The translations under genes and the position numbers were made by a program. Source: Pseudomonas japonica (GTDB taxonomy: Bacteria > Pseudomonadota > Gammaproteobacteria > Pseudomonadales > Pseudomonadaceae). From it: DNA of 64,000 bases. The stretch spans positions 1 to 64,000 of the forward strand of contig NZ_FZOL01000004.1 in NCBI RefSeq assembly GCF_900188455.1. Reading direction: 5' to 3'. Positions within the stretch are counted from its first letter, which is position 1. Every line of letters starts with the position of its first letter. Below, in pieces: positions 9,816-19,736 of this stretch. Under the pieces are notes generated by a model. It did not search any database. It was not told the origin of the DNA and saw nothing but the letters and a program-made list of their open reading frames with translations.

Positions 9816-11972
9816 GTGGAATCTGAAGTCAGTCGAACCCAGCTCACCCATGATCCGCGAAGCCAGCACGACGATCCGCTGCTGGACAGCTTGCTGTCGC
9901 TTTGCGTGTTGCACCAGAAACCGGCCAGCCGGGCCATGCTCACCACTGGCCTGCCGCTGCCGGCGCAGCGCCTCAGCCCCGAGCTGCTGTCGCGTTCGGC
10001 AGCCCGGGCCGGGCTGCAGGGGCGTCTGTTGCAGCGCAAGCTGGAGCAGATTCCGGGCATCGCCATGCCGGCCATGCTCCTGCTCAAGGACGGGCGCAGT
10101 ACCATCCTGCTCGGCTGGGAGAACGAGAACACGGCGCGCCTGCTGCTCAGCGAGAGCGACGGGGGTGAGGTGCATGTCAGTCGCGAGGCGCTGCAGAGCG
10201 ACTACGCCGGGCGGGTGTTCTTCGCCCAGCCGCAGCACAAGTTCGACGTCAACCACGGCAACCTGATTCCGCGGGCGCGCTCCTGGTTCCGCGATACCCT
10301 CAAGCGCTCGAAGTGGCTGTACGCCGACGCGGTCGCCGCCAGCCTGATCATCAACCTGATCGCCATGGGCGCGCCGCTGTTCGTGATGAACGTCTACGAC
10401 CGCGTGGTGCCGAACCAGGCCACCTCGACCCTGTGGGTGCTGGCCATCGGGATCACCGGTGCCTATGTCTTCGACCTGATCCTCAAGGGCCTGCGCAGTC
10501 TCTGCCTCGACCTCGCGGGGAAAAAGACCGACCTGATCATCTCCGCCACGCTGTTCGAGCGCATCGTCGGCATGTCGATGAAGTACCGTCCCGCGCGGGT
10601 CGGCAGCTTCGCCCAGAACATCCACGAGTTCCAGGGCCTGCGCGACTTCCTCGCCTCGCTGACCCTGACCAGCCTGATCGACCTGCCGTTCACCCTGCTG
10701 ATCCTGCTGGTGATCGGCATCATCGGCGGGCACCTGGTGTGGATTCCGGTGGTGGCCTTCCCGCTCGCCCTGGGCATCGGCTACGCCCTGCAGAAACCGC
10801 TGACGGCGACCCTGGAGCGGACCATGGCCTTGGCCTCCGAGCGCCAGTCGAGCCTGATCGAAACCCTCGCCGGCCTCGACGCGGTCAAGGTCAACAACGC
10901 CGAAAGCGAACGCCAGTACATGTGGGAGCAGACCATCGGCACCCTCAGTCGCCTGGAGCTGCGGGTGAAGGTGCTGTCGGGCCTGGCGATGAACATCACC
11001 CTGCTGATCCAGCAGATGGCCGGCGTCGCCCTGATCTGCTTCGGTGTCTACCAGATCATGGACGGCAACCTCAGCATGGGCGGCCTGATCGCCTGCTACA
11101 TGCTCAGCGGCCGCGCCCTCAGCCCGCTGGGCCAGCTCGCCGGGCTGCTGACCCGTTACCAGCAGGCCAAGGTGACCATGGTCTCCACCGACCAGATGAT
11201 GGAACTGCCGCAGGAGCGCAACTTCGAGGAGCGCCCGCTGAGCCGCCAGGTGCTGCAGGGCGCCATCGAGTTTCGCGGTGTCGACTTCACCTATCCCAAC
11301 CAGCAGAACCAGGCGCTCAAGGGCATCAACCTGAGCATTCGCCCGGGCGAGAAGGTCGGCATCATCGGCCGCAGCGGCTCAGGCAAGAGCTCGCTGGCCA
11401 AACTGGTGGTCGGCCTCTACGAAGCCGATGCCGGTTCGCTGCTGGTGGATGGCGTGGACATTCGCCAGATCGATGTCAGCGAGTTGCGTCACAACATCGG
11501 CTACGTTGCCCAGGATATCCAGTTGCTCGCCGGTACCCTGCGCGACAACCTGGTCAGCGGCGCGCGCTACGTCGAGGACGAAATGGTCCTGCAGGCCGCG
11601 GAACTGGCCGGGGTGCATGAATTCGCCCGGCTTCACCCGAAAGGCTATGAACTGCAGGTTGGCGAGCGCGGGCAGAACCTGTCCGGCGGTCAGCGGCAGA
11701 ACGTCGCCCTGGCCCGGGCGCTGCTGCTCAACCCGCAGATCCTGTTGCTCGACGAGCCCACCGCGGCGATGGACAACACCGGTGAAGAGCGCCTCAAGCA
11801 GCGCCTGCAGGCGGTGATCGAGCACAAGACCATCGTCCTGGTGACCCACCGCGCCTCGCTGCTGTCGCTGGTGGACCGGTTGATCGTCGTCGATCGTGGA
11901 CAGATCGTTGCGGATGGCCCGAAAGCCGCCGTCATGGATGCGCTGAAGAAGGGGCAGATCAGTGTTGCTTAA
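9816..11972 (+). CDS. lapB: Type I secretion ABC transporter (LapB)
   Basis: This 718-residue inner-membrane ABC exporter drives adhesin secretion with ATP. An N-terminal C39-like domain (about residues 20-130) lacks a Cys at the peptidase position, as in RTX/LapA transporters that bind but do not cleave substrate. A six-helix membrane domain follows (about 160-430). The C-terminal ATPase has Walker A GRSGSGKSSLAK, signature LSGGQRQ and Walker B ILLLDEPTAAMD. The GTG start at 9816 is preceded by a purine-rich GAGAG. The end overlaps lapC by 11 bp, implying coupled translation. Confidence 0.92.
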   Translation: MESEVSRTQLTHDPRSQHDDPLLDSLLSLCVLHQKPASRAMLTTGLPLPAQRLSPELLSRSAARAGLQGRLLQRKLEQIPGIAMPAMLLLKDGRSTILLGWENENTARLLLSESDGGEVHVSREALQSDYAGRVFFAQPQHKFDVNHGNLIPRARSWFRDTLKRSKWLYADAVAASLIINLIAMGAPLFVMNVYDRVVPNQATSTLWVLAIGITGAYVFDLILKGLRSLCLDLAGKKTDLIISATLFERIVGMSMKYRPARVGSFAQNIHEFQGLRDFLASLTLTSLIDLPFTLLILLVIGIIGGHLVWIPVVAFPLALGIGYALQKPLTATLERTMALASERQSSLIETLAGLDAVKVNNAESERQYMWEQTIGTLSRLELRVKVLSGLAMNITLLIQQMAGVALICFGVYQIMDGNLSMGGLIACYMLSGRALSPLGQLAGLLTRYQQAKVTMVSTDQMMELPQERNFEERPLSRQVLQGAIEFRGVDFTYPNQQNQALKGINLSIRPGEKVGIIGRSGSGKSSLAKLVVGLYEADAGSLLVDGVDIRQIDVSELRHNIGYVAQDIQLLAGTLRDNLVSGARYVEDEMVLQAAELAGVHEFARLHPKGYELQVGERGQNLSGGQRQNVALARALLLNPQILLLDEPTAAMDNTGEERLKQRLQAVIEHKTIVLVTHRASLLSLVDRLIVVDRGQIVADGPKAAVMDALKKGQISVA

Positions 11973-13335
11973 GTCAGGAGTTGGGCGTTTCAGGGATGTC
12001 CTGCGTGGTTATTTCAAGGGTTCGCCGTCGTTCGGTCAGGAGCCGCTGCCCGAGGTCAACAAGGCGCTGGTCGAGGATGCGCCACGCATCATCCGCCTGA
12101 CCATCTGGGGCATCATCGCCTTCTTCGTGTTTCTCCTGCTGTGGGCCAACTTCGCCGTGCTCGATGAAGTCACCCGCGGCGACGGCAAGGCCATTCCGTC
12201 GTCGAAGCTGCAGAAGATCCAGAACCTGGAGGGCGGTATCGTTGCCCAGATCTATGCCAACGAAGGCGAGATCGTCGAAGCCGGCGCGCCGTTGCTGCGC
12301 CTGGATGACACCCGTTTCGTCTCCAACGTCGGCGAGACCGAAGCCGACCGCGTCGGCCTGGCCCTGCGGGTCGAGCGCCTGAGTGCCGAGGTCGAGGACC
12401 GGCCGCTGAATATCGACGCCGAACTGCGCAAGGCCGCACCGAGCCAGGCGGCCAGCGAGGAGTCCCTGTACCAGAGCCGTCGCCAGCAACTGCAGGATGA
12501 GATCGGCGGCCTGCAGGAGCAGTTGGTACAGCGCCAGCAGGAGCTGCGCGAGTTTTCCTCCAAGCAGGCCCAGTACCGCAACAGCCTGCAATTGCTGCGT
12601 CAGGAAATCGCCATGTCCGAGCCGCTGGTGGCTCAGGGCGCGATTTCCCAGGTCGAGGTGCTGCGCCTCAAGCGGGCCGAAGTGGAAAACCGCGGTCAGC
12701 TGGACGCCACCTCCCTGGCGATTCCCCGTGCCGAGTCGGCGATCAAGGAGGTCGAGCGCAAGGTCGACGAGACCCGCGGCAAGTTCCGCAGTGACGCGCT
12801 GACCCAGCTCAACGAGGCGCGCACCGACCTGAACAAGACCCAGGCGACCGGCAAGGCCCTGGAGGACCGTGTCAGCCGGACCCTGGTCACCTCGCCGGTA
12901 CGCGGGATCGTCAAGCAGGTGCTGGTCAACACCATCGGCGGGGTGATCCAGCCGGGCAGCGACCTGGTGGAGATCGTGCCGCTGGACGACACCCTGCTGG
13001 TGGAAGCGCGCATCCGTCCGCAGGACATCGCCTTCCTGCATCCGGGGCAGCAGGCCATGGTCAAGTTCACCGCCTATGACTTCACCGTCTATGGCGGACT
13101 CAAGGCCAAGCTGGAGCAGATCGGTGCCGATACCATCACCGACGAGGAAGGCAACACCTTCTACCTGATCAAACTGCGCACCGAGCGCAGCCACCTGGGC
13201 ACCGACGAGAAGCCGCTGCTGATCATTCCGGGGATGGTGGCGTCGGTGGATATCATCACCGGCAAGAAGAGCGTGCTGAGCTACCTGCTCAAGCCGATCA
13301 TCCGCGCGCGGGCGGAGGCACTGCGCGAGCGTTGA
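11962..13335 (+). CDS. lapC: HlyD-family periplasmic adaptor (LapC)
   Basis: This 457-residue membrane-fusion protein bridges the ABC transporter and the TolC-like pore. One transmembrane helix lies at about residues 45-68 (IIAFFVFLLLWANFAVLDEV). Next come a lipoyl-like half (KLQKIQNLEGGIVAQIYANEGE), a long coiled coil rich in Gln/Glu (about 130-300) and a C-terminal beta-barrel containing SPVRGIVKQVLVNTIGGVIQPG. The GTG start at 11962 lies inside the end of lapB after an AAGGGG Shine-Dalgarno. It is the last gene of the operon, and a REP-type inverted repeat follows within 25 bp. Confidence 0.92.
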   Translation: MLLKSGVGRFRDVLRGYFKGSPSFGQEPLPEVNKALVEDAPRIIRLTIWGIIAFFVFLLLWANFAVLDEVTRGDGKAIPSSKLQKIQNLEGGIVAQIYANEGEIVEAGAPLLRLDDTRFVSNVGETEADRVGLALRVERLSAEVEDRPLNIDAELRKAAPSQAASEESLYQSRRQQLQDEIGGLQEQLVQRQQELREFSSKQAQYRNSLQLLRQEIAMSEPLVAQGAISQVEVLRLKRAEVENRGQLDATSLAIPRAESAIKEVERKVDETRGKFRSDALTQLNEARTDLNKTQATGKALEDRVSRTLVTSPVRGIVKQVLVNTIGGVIQPGSDLVEIVPLDDTLLVEARIRPQDIAFLHPGQQAMVKFTAYDFTVYGGLKAKLEQIGADTITDEEGNTFYLIKLRTERSHLGTDEKPLLIIPGMVASVDIITGKKSVLSYLLKPIIRARAEALRER

Positions 13336-13359
13336 TCCACTGCCGGCGCGCGGTACTTC

Positions 13360-13478
13360 GTAGGAGCGCGGCTTGTCGGGGCGCCGAACCGCCGCGAAAG
13401 GACCGCGAAGCGGTCCCGGATACCGGTGCAAGTTGGGACCGCTTCGCGGTCCTTTCGCGGGCAAGCCACGCTCCTACG
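13360..13478. repeat. REP-type inverted repeat pair
   Basis: Two copies of the ~45-bp element (GTAGGAGCG..., ending in GACCGCGAAGCGGTCC) face each other about 30 bp apart, between the convergent lapC and xpt genes. Each also has its own GGACCGC/GCGGTCC hairpin. The structure may stop transcription from both sides. Confidence 0.8.
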
Positions 13479-13511
13479 AGAGAGAAATGCCCAGTCTCGG
13501 TGCGGATGGGG

Positions 13512-14147
<636 letters not shown>

Positions 14148-16157
14148 CTAACGTTTGAGCATGGCACGGATATCGGCAAGCGCCGTATTGCCGCGTGCGG
14201 CCTTGACCTCGACGGGGGCGTCGTCCAGCCCTTCCCAGGCCAGGTCGTCCGCCGGCAGTTCATCCAGGAAGCGGCTCGGTGAACAATCGATGATCTCGCC
14301 GTACTGCTTGCGCTTGGCGGCGAAGGTGAAGGCCAGGGTCTGGCGTGCCCGGGTAATGCCGACATACGCCAGGCGGCGCTCTTCCTCGATGGTGTCGGCT
14401 TCGATGCTGGAGCGGTGCGGGAGGATTTCCTCCTCCATGCCCATGATGAACACGTAGGGGAATTCCAGGCCCTTGGACGCATGCAGGGTCATCATCTGCA
14501 CGCCCTCGGCGCCTTCTTCCTCTTCCTGCTGGCGCTCCAGCATGTCGCGCAGTACCAGCTTGCCGATGGCGTCCTCGATGGTCATGTCGCCGTCCTCGTC
14601 CTTCTCCAGCGTGCTTTTCAGCGCGTCGATGAGGAACCAGACGTTGCCCATGCGGAAGTCCGCGGCCTTGTCGCTGGAGCTGTTGCTGCGAATCCAGTTT
14701 TCGTAGTCGATGTCCATCACCATGCTGCGCAGCGCGGCGATCGGGTCTTCCAGCGCCACCTGCTCGCGGACCTTGTCCATCCAGCGCTTGAAGCGCTCCA
14801 GGCGCTCGGTGAAGCGGGTGTCCAGGTGCTCGCGCAGGCCCAGCTCCTCGCTGGCGGCGTACATCGATATCTTGCGTTCGGTGGCGTAGTTGCCGAGCTT
14901 TTCCAGGGTGGTCGAGCCGATTTCCCGGCGCGGCACGTTGATCACCCGCAGGTAGGCGTTGTCGTCGTCCGGGTTCACCAGCAGGCGGAAGTAGGCCATC
15001 AGGTCCTTCACTTCCTGGCGGCCGAAGAAGCTGTTGCCGCCGGACAGGCGATACGGCACCTGGTGGTGCTGCAGTTTCAGCTCGATCAGCTTGGCCTGGT
15101 AGTTGCCGCGGTAGAGGATGGCGAAATCGCTGTACGGGCGGTCGGTGCGCAGGTGCAGGCTGAGGATTTCCATGGCCACCCGCTCGGCTTCGGCTTCCTC
15201 GTTCTTGCAGCGGATCACGCGGATCTCGTCGCCGTGGCCCATCTCGCTCCACAGCTGCTTCTCGAAGGCATGCGGGTTGTTCGCGATCAGCACGTTGGCG
15301 CAGCGCAGGATACGGCTGGTGGAGCGGTAGTTCTGCTCCAGCATGACCACCTTCAGCGACGGATAGTCATCCTTGAGCAGCATCAGGTTTTCCGGACGCG
15401 CGCCACGCCAGGCGTAGATCGACTGGTCGTCGTCGCCGACCACGGTGAACTGGTTGCGCGTGCCGATCAGCATCTTCACCAGCAGGTACTGGCTGGCGTT
15501 GGTGTCCTGGTATTCGTCCACCAGCAGGTAGCGCACGCGGTTCTGCCACTTCTCCAGGATGTCGCGGTGTTCTTCGAACAGCTTCACCGGCAGCAGGATC
15601 AGGTCGTCGAAGTCCACCGCGTTGAACGCCTTGAGCGTGCGCTGGTAGTGCATGTAGACGATGGCGGCGGTCTGCTCCTTGGGGTTGCGCGCCTTTTCCA
15701 GGGCCTCGGGGGGCAGGATCAGGTCGTTCTTCCAGGCGCCGATCATGTTCTTGATCTCGTCGACGCCGTCGTCCCCGGAGTACTCCTTCTGCATGATGTC
15801 GGTCATCAGGGCTTTCACGTCGGTTTCGTCGAAGATCGAGAAACCGGGCTTGTAGCCCAGGCGCACGTGTTCCTTGCGGATGATGTTCAGACCGAGGTTG
15901 TGGAAGGTCGAGACCGTCAGGCCGCGGCCCTCGCCCTTGCGCAGCAGGGTGCCGACCCGCTCCTTCATCTCCCGCGCGGCCTTGTTGGTAAAGGTCATGG
16001 CCACGATGTACTGGGCCCGGATCCCGCAGTTCTGGATCAGGTGGGCGATCTTGCGGGTGATCACGCTGGTCTTGCCGGAGCCTGCGCCGGCGAGTACCAG
16101 GAGCGGGCCGCCGACATAGTTCACGGCTTCTTGCTGCCGGGGATTGAGTCGGGACAT
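14148..16157 (-). CDS. rep: ATP-dependent DNA helicase Rep
   Basis: This 669-residue superfamily-1A 3'-5' helicase helps replication forks pass bound proteins. Walker A AGAGSGKTSVI lies near residue 25. Further motifs include LVDEYQDTN (II), VVGDDDQSIYAWRGA (III), EQNYRSTSRI (IV) and LMTLHASKGLEF / YVGITRARQTL (V-VI). Start ATG 16157 (MSRLNPRQQEAVNYV) fits the family; the upstream in-frame extension is rejected. Rep rather than UvrD or PcrA is chosen on the N-terminal sequence and its place next to xpt, as in other pseudomonads. Confidence 0.92.
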   Translation of the reverse strand: MSRLNPRQQEAVNYVGGPLLVLAGAGSGKTSVITRKIAHLIQNCGIRAQYIVAMTFTNKAAREMKERVGTLLRKGEGRGLTVSTFHNLGLNIIRKEHVRLGYKPGFSIFDETDVKALMTDIMQKEYSGDDGVDEIKNMIGAWKNDLILPPEALEKARNPKEQTAAIVYMHYQRTLKAFNAVDFDDLILLPVKLFEEHRDILEKWQNRVRYLLVDEYQDTNASQYLLVKMLIGTRNQFTVVGDDDQSIYAWRGARPENLMLLKDDYPSLKVVMLEQNYRSTSRILRCANVLIANNPHAFEKQLWSEMGHGDEIRVIRCKNEEAEAERVAMEILSLHLRTDRPYSDFAILYRGNYQAKLIELKLQHHQVPYRLSGGNSFFGRQEVKDLMAYFRLLVNPDDDNAYLRVINVPRREIGSTTLEKLGNYATERKISMYAASEELGLREHLDTRFTERLERFKRWMDKVREQVALEDPIAALRSMVMDIDYENWIRSNSSSDKAADFRMGNVWFLIDALKSTLEKDEDGDMTIEDAIGKLVLRDMLERQQEEEEGAEGVQMMTLHASKGLEFPYVFIMGMEEEILPHRSSIEADTIEEERRLAYVGITRARQTLAFTFAAKRKQYGEIIDCSPSRFLDELPADDLAWEGLDDAPVEVKAARGNTALADIRAMLKR

Positions 16158-16423
16158 GAGGTGAACCGGGGGTGGCTGAAAAATAGCCGCGCAGTTTAAC
16201 AGGGCTTGGTCTTCATGGCGCGACCGTCTGACAGTGTGACGCAGCACAATATCTAAATTTGCCGGCTCTGCTACTTTCCATCAGGATGCGCCTCCAAATG
16301 GATAGATTTTCCTTGGGCATGAGCGCTTGTTCCAAGTGAAAATCATTTACATTAGTGCGGTTGTAACAAATGATTCGTCCCGCGCCCCGTCTGCGTTCGC
16401 GTGTTGCCAACTAAGGAGAGAGC

Positions 16424-18088
16424 TTGTCTACGCCTGCCGAACCGTTGCGTTTGCTTCTGCTGGCTGAGGAACCCGAGTGGGCGACTGCTCTCGGCGAGTC
16501 GCTGCTGCCGCTGGCGGGCGCCGCGGTATTGCTGACGGCGCCGAGCTGGGAGTCGGTGGACAGCCTGTTCGCTCGCGACCGCAACGCCGTGGTACTGACC
16601 ACCCCCGCACGCCAGCCGGCGCCAGGGCGCTGCGACCTGCCCATGGTGCTGCTGCTCGATGCCGAGCCGGCCAAGGCGCCGCCAGGTGTGAGCGACTGGC
16701 TGGTGCGCGGTCAGCTGGGCAGCGACATCGTGCGCCGCTGCCTGCGCCATGTGCGCGAGCGCGGGGTGCTGGAGTCGACCCTGCAGCGTCTGGCCGAGGA
16801 AGACCCGCTCACCGGCATCGCCAACCGCCAGGGCTTCCAGACCCTGCTGGCGGCGCGCCTGGCCGAGAACGAAGGGCGCGGCGTGGCCCTCGGGCACCTC
16901 GACCTCGACAACTTCCGGCATGCCAACGACGCCCTCGGTCATCAGGGCGGCGACCGCCTGATCCTGCAGGTGGTGGGCCGCCTGAAGAGCCAACTGGAGG
17001 CCGGCGACCGCGTGGCGCGCCTGGGCAGCGACGAATTCGCCCTGCTCATCGACACCCGCCGCGAGCCGCAACGGGCCGAGCGCATGGCCGAACGGATCGT
17101 CGAAGCCCTGGCCGAGCCCTACTGGATCGATGGCGAGAGCCTGCTGATCGGCTGCAGCCTTGGCGTTGCCCATGCCCGCGCCCAGGCCGGCGCCGACCCG
17201 CTGATGTGGCACGCGCACATCGCCATGCAGCAGGCCAAAGGCGTTCAAGGCTGCACCTATCACGTCTTCGACGAACGCATAAACCGCAACGCGCGCAGCC
17301 TCGCCGATCTGGAGAGCGAGCTGCGCCGCGCCTTGCGCCGCGACGAACTGGAACTGCACTACCAGCCGCGCCTCGACCTGGCCGAAGGCCGCATCGTCGG
17401 CCTCGAAGCCCTGGTGCGCTGGCGCCATGGCGAACGCGGCCTGCTGCCGCCCAGCGAATTCGTGCCGCTGGCCGAGCAGAGCGGGCTGATCGTGCCACTG
17501 GGCTACTGGGTGATTTCCCGGGCCCTGCGTGACATGCAGATTCTGCGCGAGCGCGGCCTGATGCCGTTGCACATGGCGGTGAACCTGTCGTTCCGCCAGT
17601 TCCAGGACAGTCAGTTGCTGGCGACCCTGAGCCGGCTGATCGTGCAGCATGGCGTCGATGCGCGCTGGCTGGAGTTCGAACTGACCGAAACCGCGGTGAT
17701 GCGCCGCAATGACCTGGTCAAGCAGACCATGGACGCCCTCGGGCGGCTGGGTGTGCGCTTCTCGCTGGATGACTTCGGTACCGGGTTCTCGTCGTTCGTC
17801 CACCTCAACAGCCTGCCGATTGCCTTGCTCAAGGTGGACCGCAGCTTCGTCGGCGGGATGGAGCTGCGCGAGGAGAACCGCAAGCTGGTCCACGCCATGA
17901 TCAACCTGGCGCACAACCTCCATCTGGAGGTGGTCGCCGAGGGTGTGGAAACCGAGGAGCAACTGGACCTGCTGCGCAGTTTCGGCTGTGACCAGGTGCA
18001 GGGTTACCTGATCAGCAAGCCGCTGGCGATCGAACCGCTGGTGGAGTATCTGCTGCTCAATGCGGCGCAGAAGCCGGTGGCCTTGTAA
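16424..18088 (+). CDS. GGDEF/EAL protein, probable c-di-GMP phosphodiesterase
   Basis: This 554-residue protein has a divergent receiver-like N-terminus (1-110), a GGDEF domain (about 120-280) and an EAL domain (about 300-550). The cyclase signature reads GSDEF, so activity is doubtful. The EAL side keeps the key residues: GLEALVRW, ELTET, LDDFGTGFSS, KVDRSFV, EGVET and QGYLISKPL. It therefore probably hydrolyses c-di-GMP, and would tend to favour adhesin release if it shares a pool with the LapD/LapG circuit. A TTG start at 16424 is used because AAGGAG lies 6 bp upstream and no ATG fits. It corresponds in position to P. aeruginosa PA5295. Confidence 0.85.
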   Translation: MSTPAEPLRLLLLAEEPEWATALGESLLPLAGAAVLLTAPSWESVDSLFARDRNAVVLTTPARQPAPGRCDLPMVLLLDAEPAKAPPGVSDWLVRGQLGSDIVRRCLRHVRERGVLESTLQRLAEEDPLTGIANRQGFQTLLAARLAENEGRGVALGHLDLDNFRHANDALGHQGGDRLILQVVGRLKSQLEAGDRVARLGSDEFALLIDTRREPQRAERMAERIVEALAEPYWIDGESLLIGCSLGVAHARAQAGADPLMWHAHIAMQQAKGVQGCTYHVFDERINRNARSLADLESELRRALRRDELELHYQPRLDLAEGRIVGLEALVRWRHGERGLLPPSEFVPLAEQSGLIVPLGYWVISRALRDMQILRERGLMPLHMAVNLSFRQFQDSQLLATLSRLIVQHGVDARWLEFELTETAVMRRNDLVKQTMDALGRLGVRFSLDDFGTGFSSFVHLNSLPIALLKVDRSFVGGMELREENRKLVHAMINLAHNLHLEVVAEGVETEEQLDLLRSFGCDQVQGYLISKPLAIEPLVEYLLLNAAQKPVAL

Positions 18089-18110
18089 CAACCAGATCGC
18101 GCTGGTCCTC

Positions 18111-18221
18111 GTAGGAGCGTGGCTTGCCCGCGAAAGGACCGCGTAGCGGTCCCAGACTCGCTCTGGCGACACCATTTTTGGACCGCTACGCGGTCCTTTC
18201 GCGGGCAAGCCGCGCTCCTAC
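18111..18221. repeat. REP-type inverted repeat pair
   Basis: Two inverted GTAGGAGCG...CGCGAAAGGACCGC elements flank a short spacer between the convergent GGDEF/EAL and MATE genes. The right copy overlaps the stop codon of the MATE gene: TAG at 18220-18218 comes from the GTAGGAGCG motif itself. Confidence 0.8.
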
Positions 18222-19606
18222 GGGGTTGGCCGCAATTCCAGCGAACGGCCCACCCCACCGATCATCCGCTTCATCCGCCACTCGAACGCCAGGGTCAGAC
18301 TGATCGCCGCGAACGCCAGCCCCAGCGCCAGCCCCCACCAGACCCCGACCGCGCCCATCCCCAGCGGGAATGCCATGATCCACGCCGCCGGCGCGCCGAT
18401 CACCCAGTAGCAGAACAGGCCCACCAGGAACGTCGTCTTGGCATCCTTGAGGCCGCGAATCGAACCCATGGCGACGGTCTGGATCCCGTCGAACAGTTCG
18501 AACCACGCCGCGACCATCAACAGGCTCACCGCCAAATGGACCACCCCGGCGAACGCCGGATCCTCCAGGTCGAGGAACAGGCCCACCAGCGCCTCCGGCA
18601 TGACCCAGAACAGCACCGAGAAGCCGAGCATCACCGCCGCACCGAAGCCGATCCCGACCCGTCCGGCCTGCCGTGCCGCCAGCAGGCGATCCGCGCCATA
18701 GTGCAGGCCGACGCGCATGGTCACGGCATAGGACAACCCCGCCGGAATCATGAACGCCGTCGAGACGATCTGCAGGGCGATCTGGTGCGCGCCCAGCTCG
18801 GTGCTGCCCATGGTGCCCATGCACAGCGCGGCGAAGGCGAACAGGCCGACCTCCACGGTGTAGGTGCCGCCAATCGGCAGGCCCAGGCGCCACAGCTCGC
18901 GCAGCGCCGGCAGTGACGGGCGGCTGAGGTTGCGGCGGATCGGATAGGACGCATAGGCCGGGTGCCGGCGGACATGCAGGGCCAGGGCGATGGCCATGGC
19001 GTTGGCGACCAGCGCCGTGACCAGGCCGATCCCCACCAGCCCCAGTTTAGGCAGACCGAACATGCCCTCGATCAGCGCATAGTTGAGCAGGAAGTTGACC
19101 ACGGTCCCGACCAGGCTGATGACCATCACCGGCGACGAGCGCCCCAGTGCGCTGGTAAAGCCGCGCAGGGCCATGAAGGTCAGGTAGCCGGGCAGGGCGA
19201 AGGGCAGCAGGAGCAGGAAGTGGCTGGCGTGCTCGACGTTGCCCGGGGTCTGGCCGAGCAGCAACAGCACCGGTCCCAGGTTCCACAACACCAGCGCCGC
19301 CACCACCGCCATCACCCAGGCCAGCCACAGCCCGGCCTGGGTCAGGCGGGTGGCACCCGCGGCGTCGCCGGCACCGTGGCGGATGGCGACCAGCGTGCCC
19401 ACCGCGGCGATCACACCGAGGCAGAAGATCGACACGAACGAATAGCTCGCCGCACCCAGGCCACCACCGGCCAGGGCCTCGGGGCTGATCCTGGCCATCA
19501 TCAGGGTGTCGGTGAGCAGCATCAGCATGTGCGCCAACTGCGAGGCAATCAGCGGCCCCGCCAGCCGCAGCAGTGCCTTGAGTTCATGGGTGGGCGCCGC
19601 CTGCAT
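18218..19606 (-). CDS. MATE-family multidrug/cation antiporter
   Basis: This 462-residue integral membrane protein has about twelve hydrophobic helices in two homologous halves, the pattern of NorM-type exporters that expel cationic drugs in exchange for Na+ or H+. Early MATE motifs are visible (AGPLIASQLAHMLMLLTDTLMMARISPEALAGGGLG). The start ATG 19606 (MQAAPTHELKALLRL) has AAGGA 8 bp upstream. The C-terminus ends inside a REP element. It is divergent from the LysR gene at 19737. Substrates cannot be read from sequence. Confidence 0.87.
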   Translation of the reverse strand: MQAAPTHELKALLRLAGPLIASQLAHMLMLLTDTLMMARISPEALAGGGLGAASYSFVSIFCLGVIAAVGTLVAIRHGAGDAAGATRLTQAGLWLAWVMAVVAALVLWNLGPVLLLLGQTPGNVEHASHFLLLLPFALPGYLTFMALRGFTSALGRSSPVMVISLVGTVVNFLLNYALIEGMFGLPKLGLVGIGLVTALVANAMAIALALHVRRHPAYASYPIRRNLSRPSLPALRELWRLGLPIGGTYTVEVGLFAFAALCMGTMGSTELGAHQIALQIVSTAFMIPAGLSYAVTMRVGLHYGADRLLAARQAGRVGIGFGAAVMLGFSVLFWVMPEALVGLFLDLEDPAFAGVVHLAVSLLMVAAWFELFDGIQTVAMGSIRGLKDAKTTFLVGLFCYWVIGAPAAWIMAFPLGMGAVGVWWGLALGLAFAAISLTLAFEWRMKRMIGGVGRSLELRPTP

Positions 19607-19736
19607 GATCGCTGTCCTTGTGAAAGTGACTGACAAGCCGCCAATTCTCGACCTTTGCGTCAAGATCCACAAAAGGATAAAAACGATCATTGGCATGAGT
19701 AAAACTCATGCGAAGATGCTACCAAGGAGGTCCGCC

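Noticed and set aside
11974..13464. Long minus-strand frame opposite lapC
   Set aside because: Shadow of a GC-rich gene; composition is Gln/Leu/Arg-rich with no domain, and it would read through a REP element.
14415..16199. Long + strand frame opposite rep
   Set aside because: Shadow of rep, rich in His, Val and Gln with no family resemblance.
16352..18208. Long minus-strand frame opposite the GGDEF/EAL gene
   Set aside because: Shadow frame; the + strand protein has intact EAL motifs.
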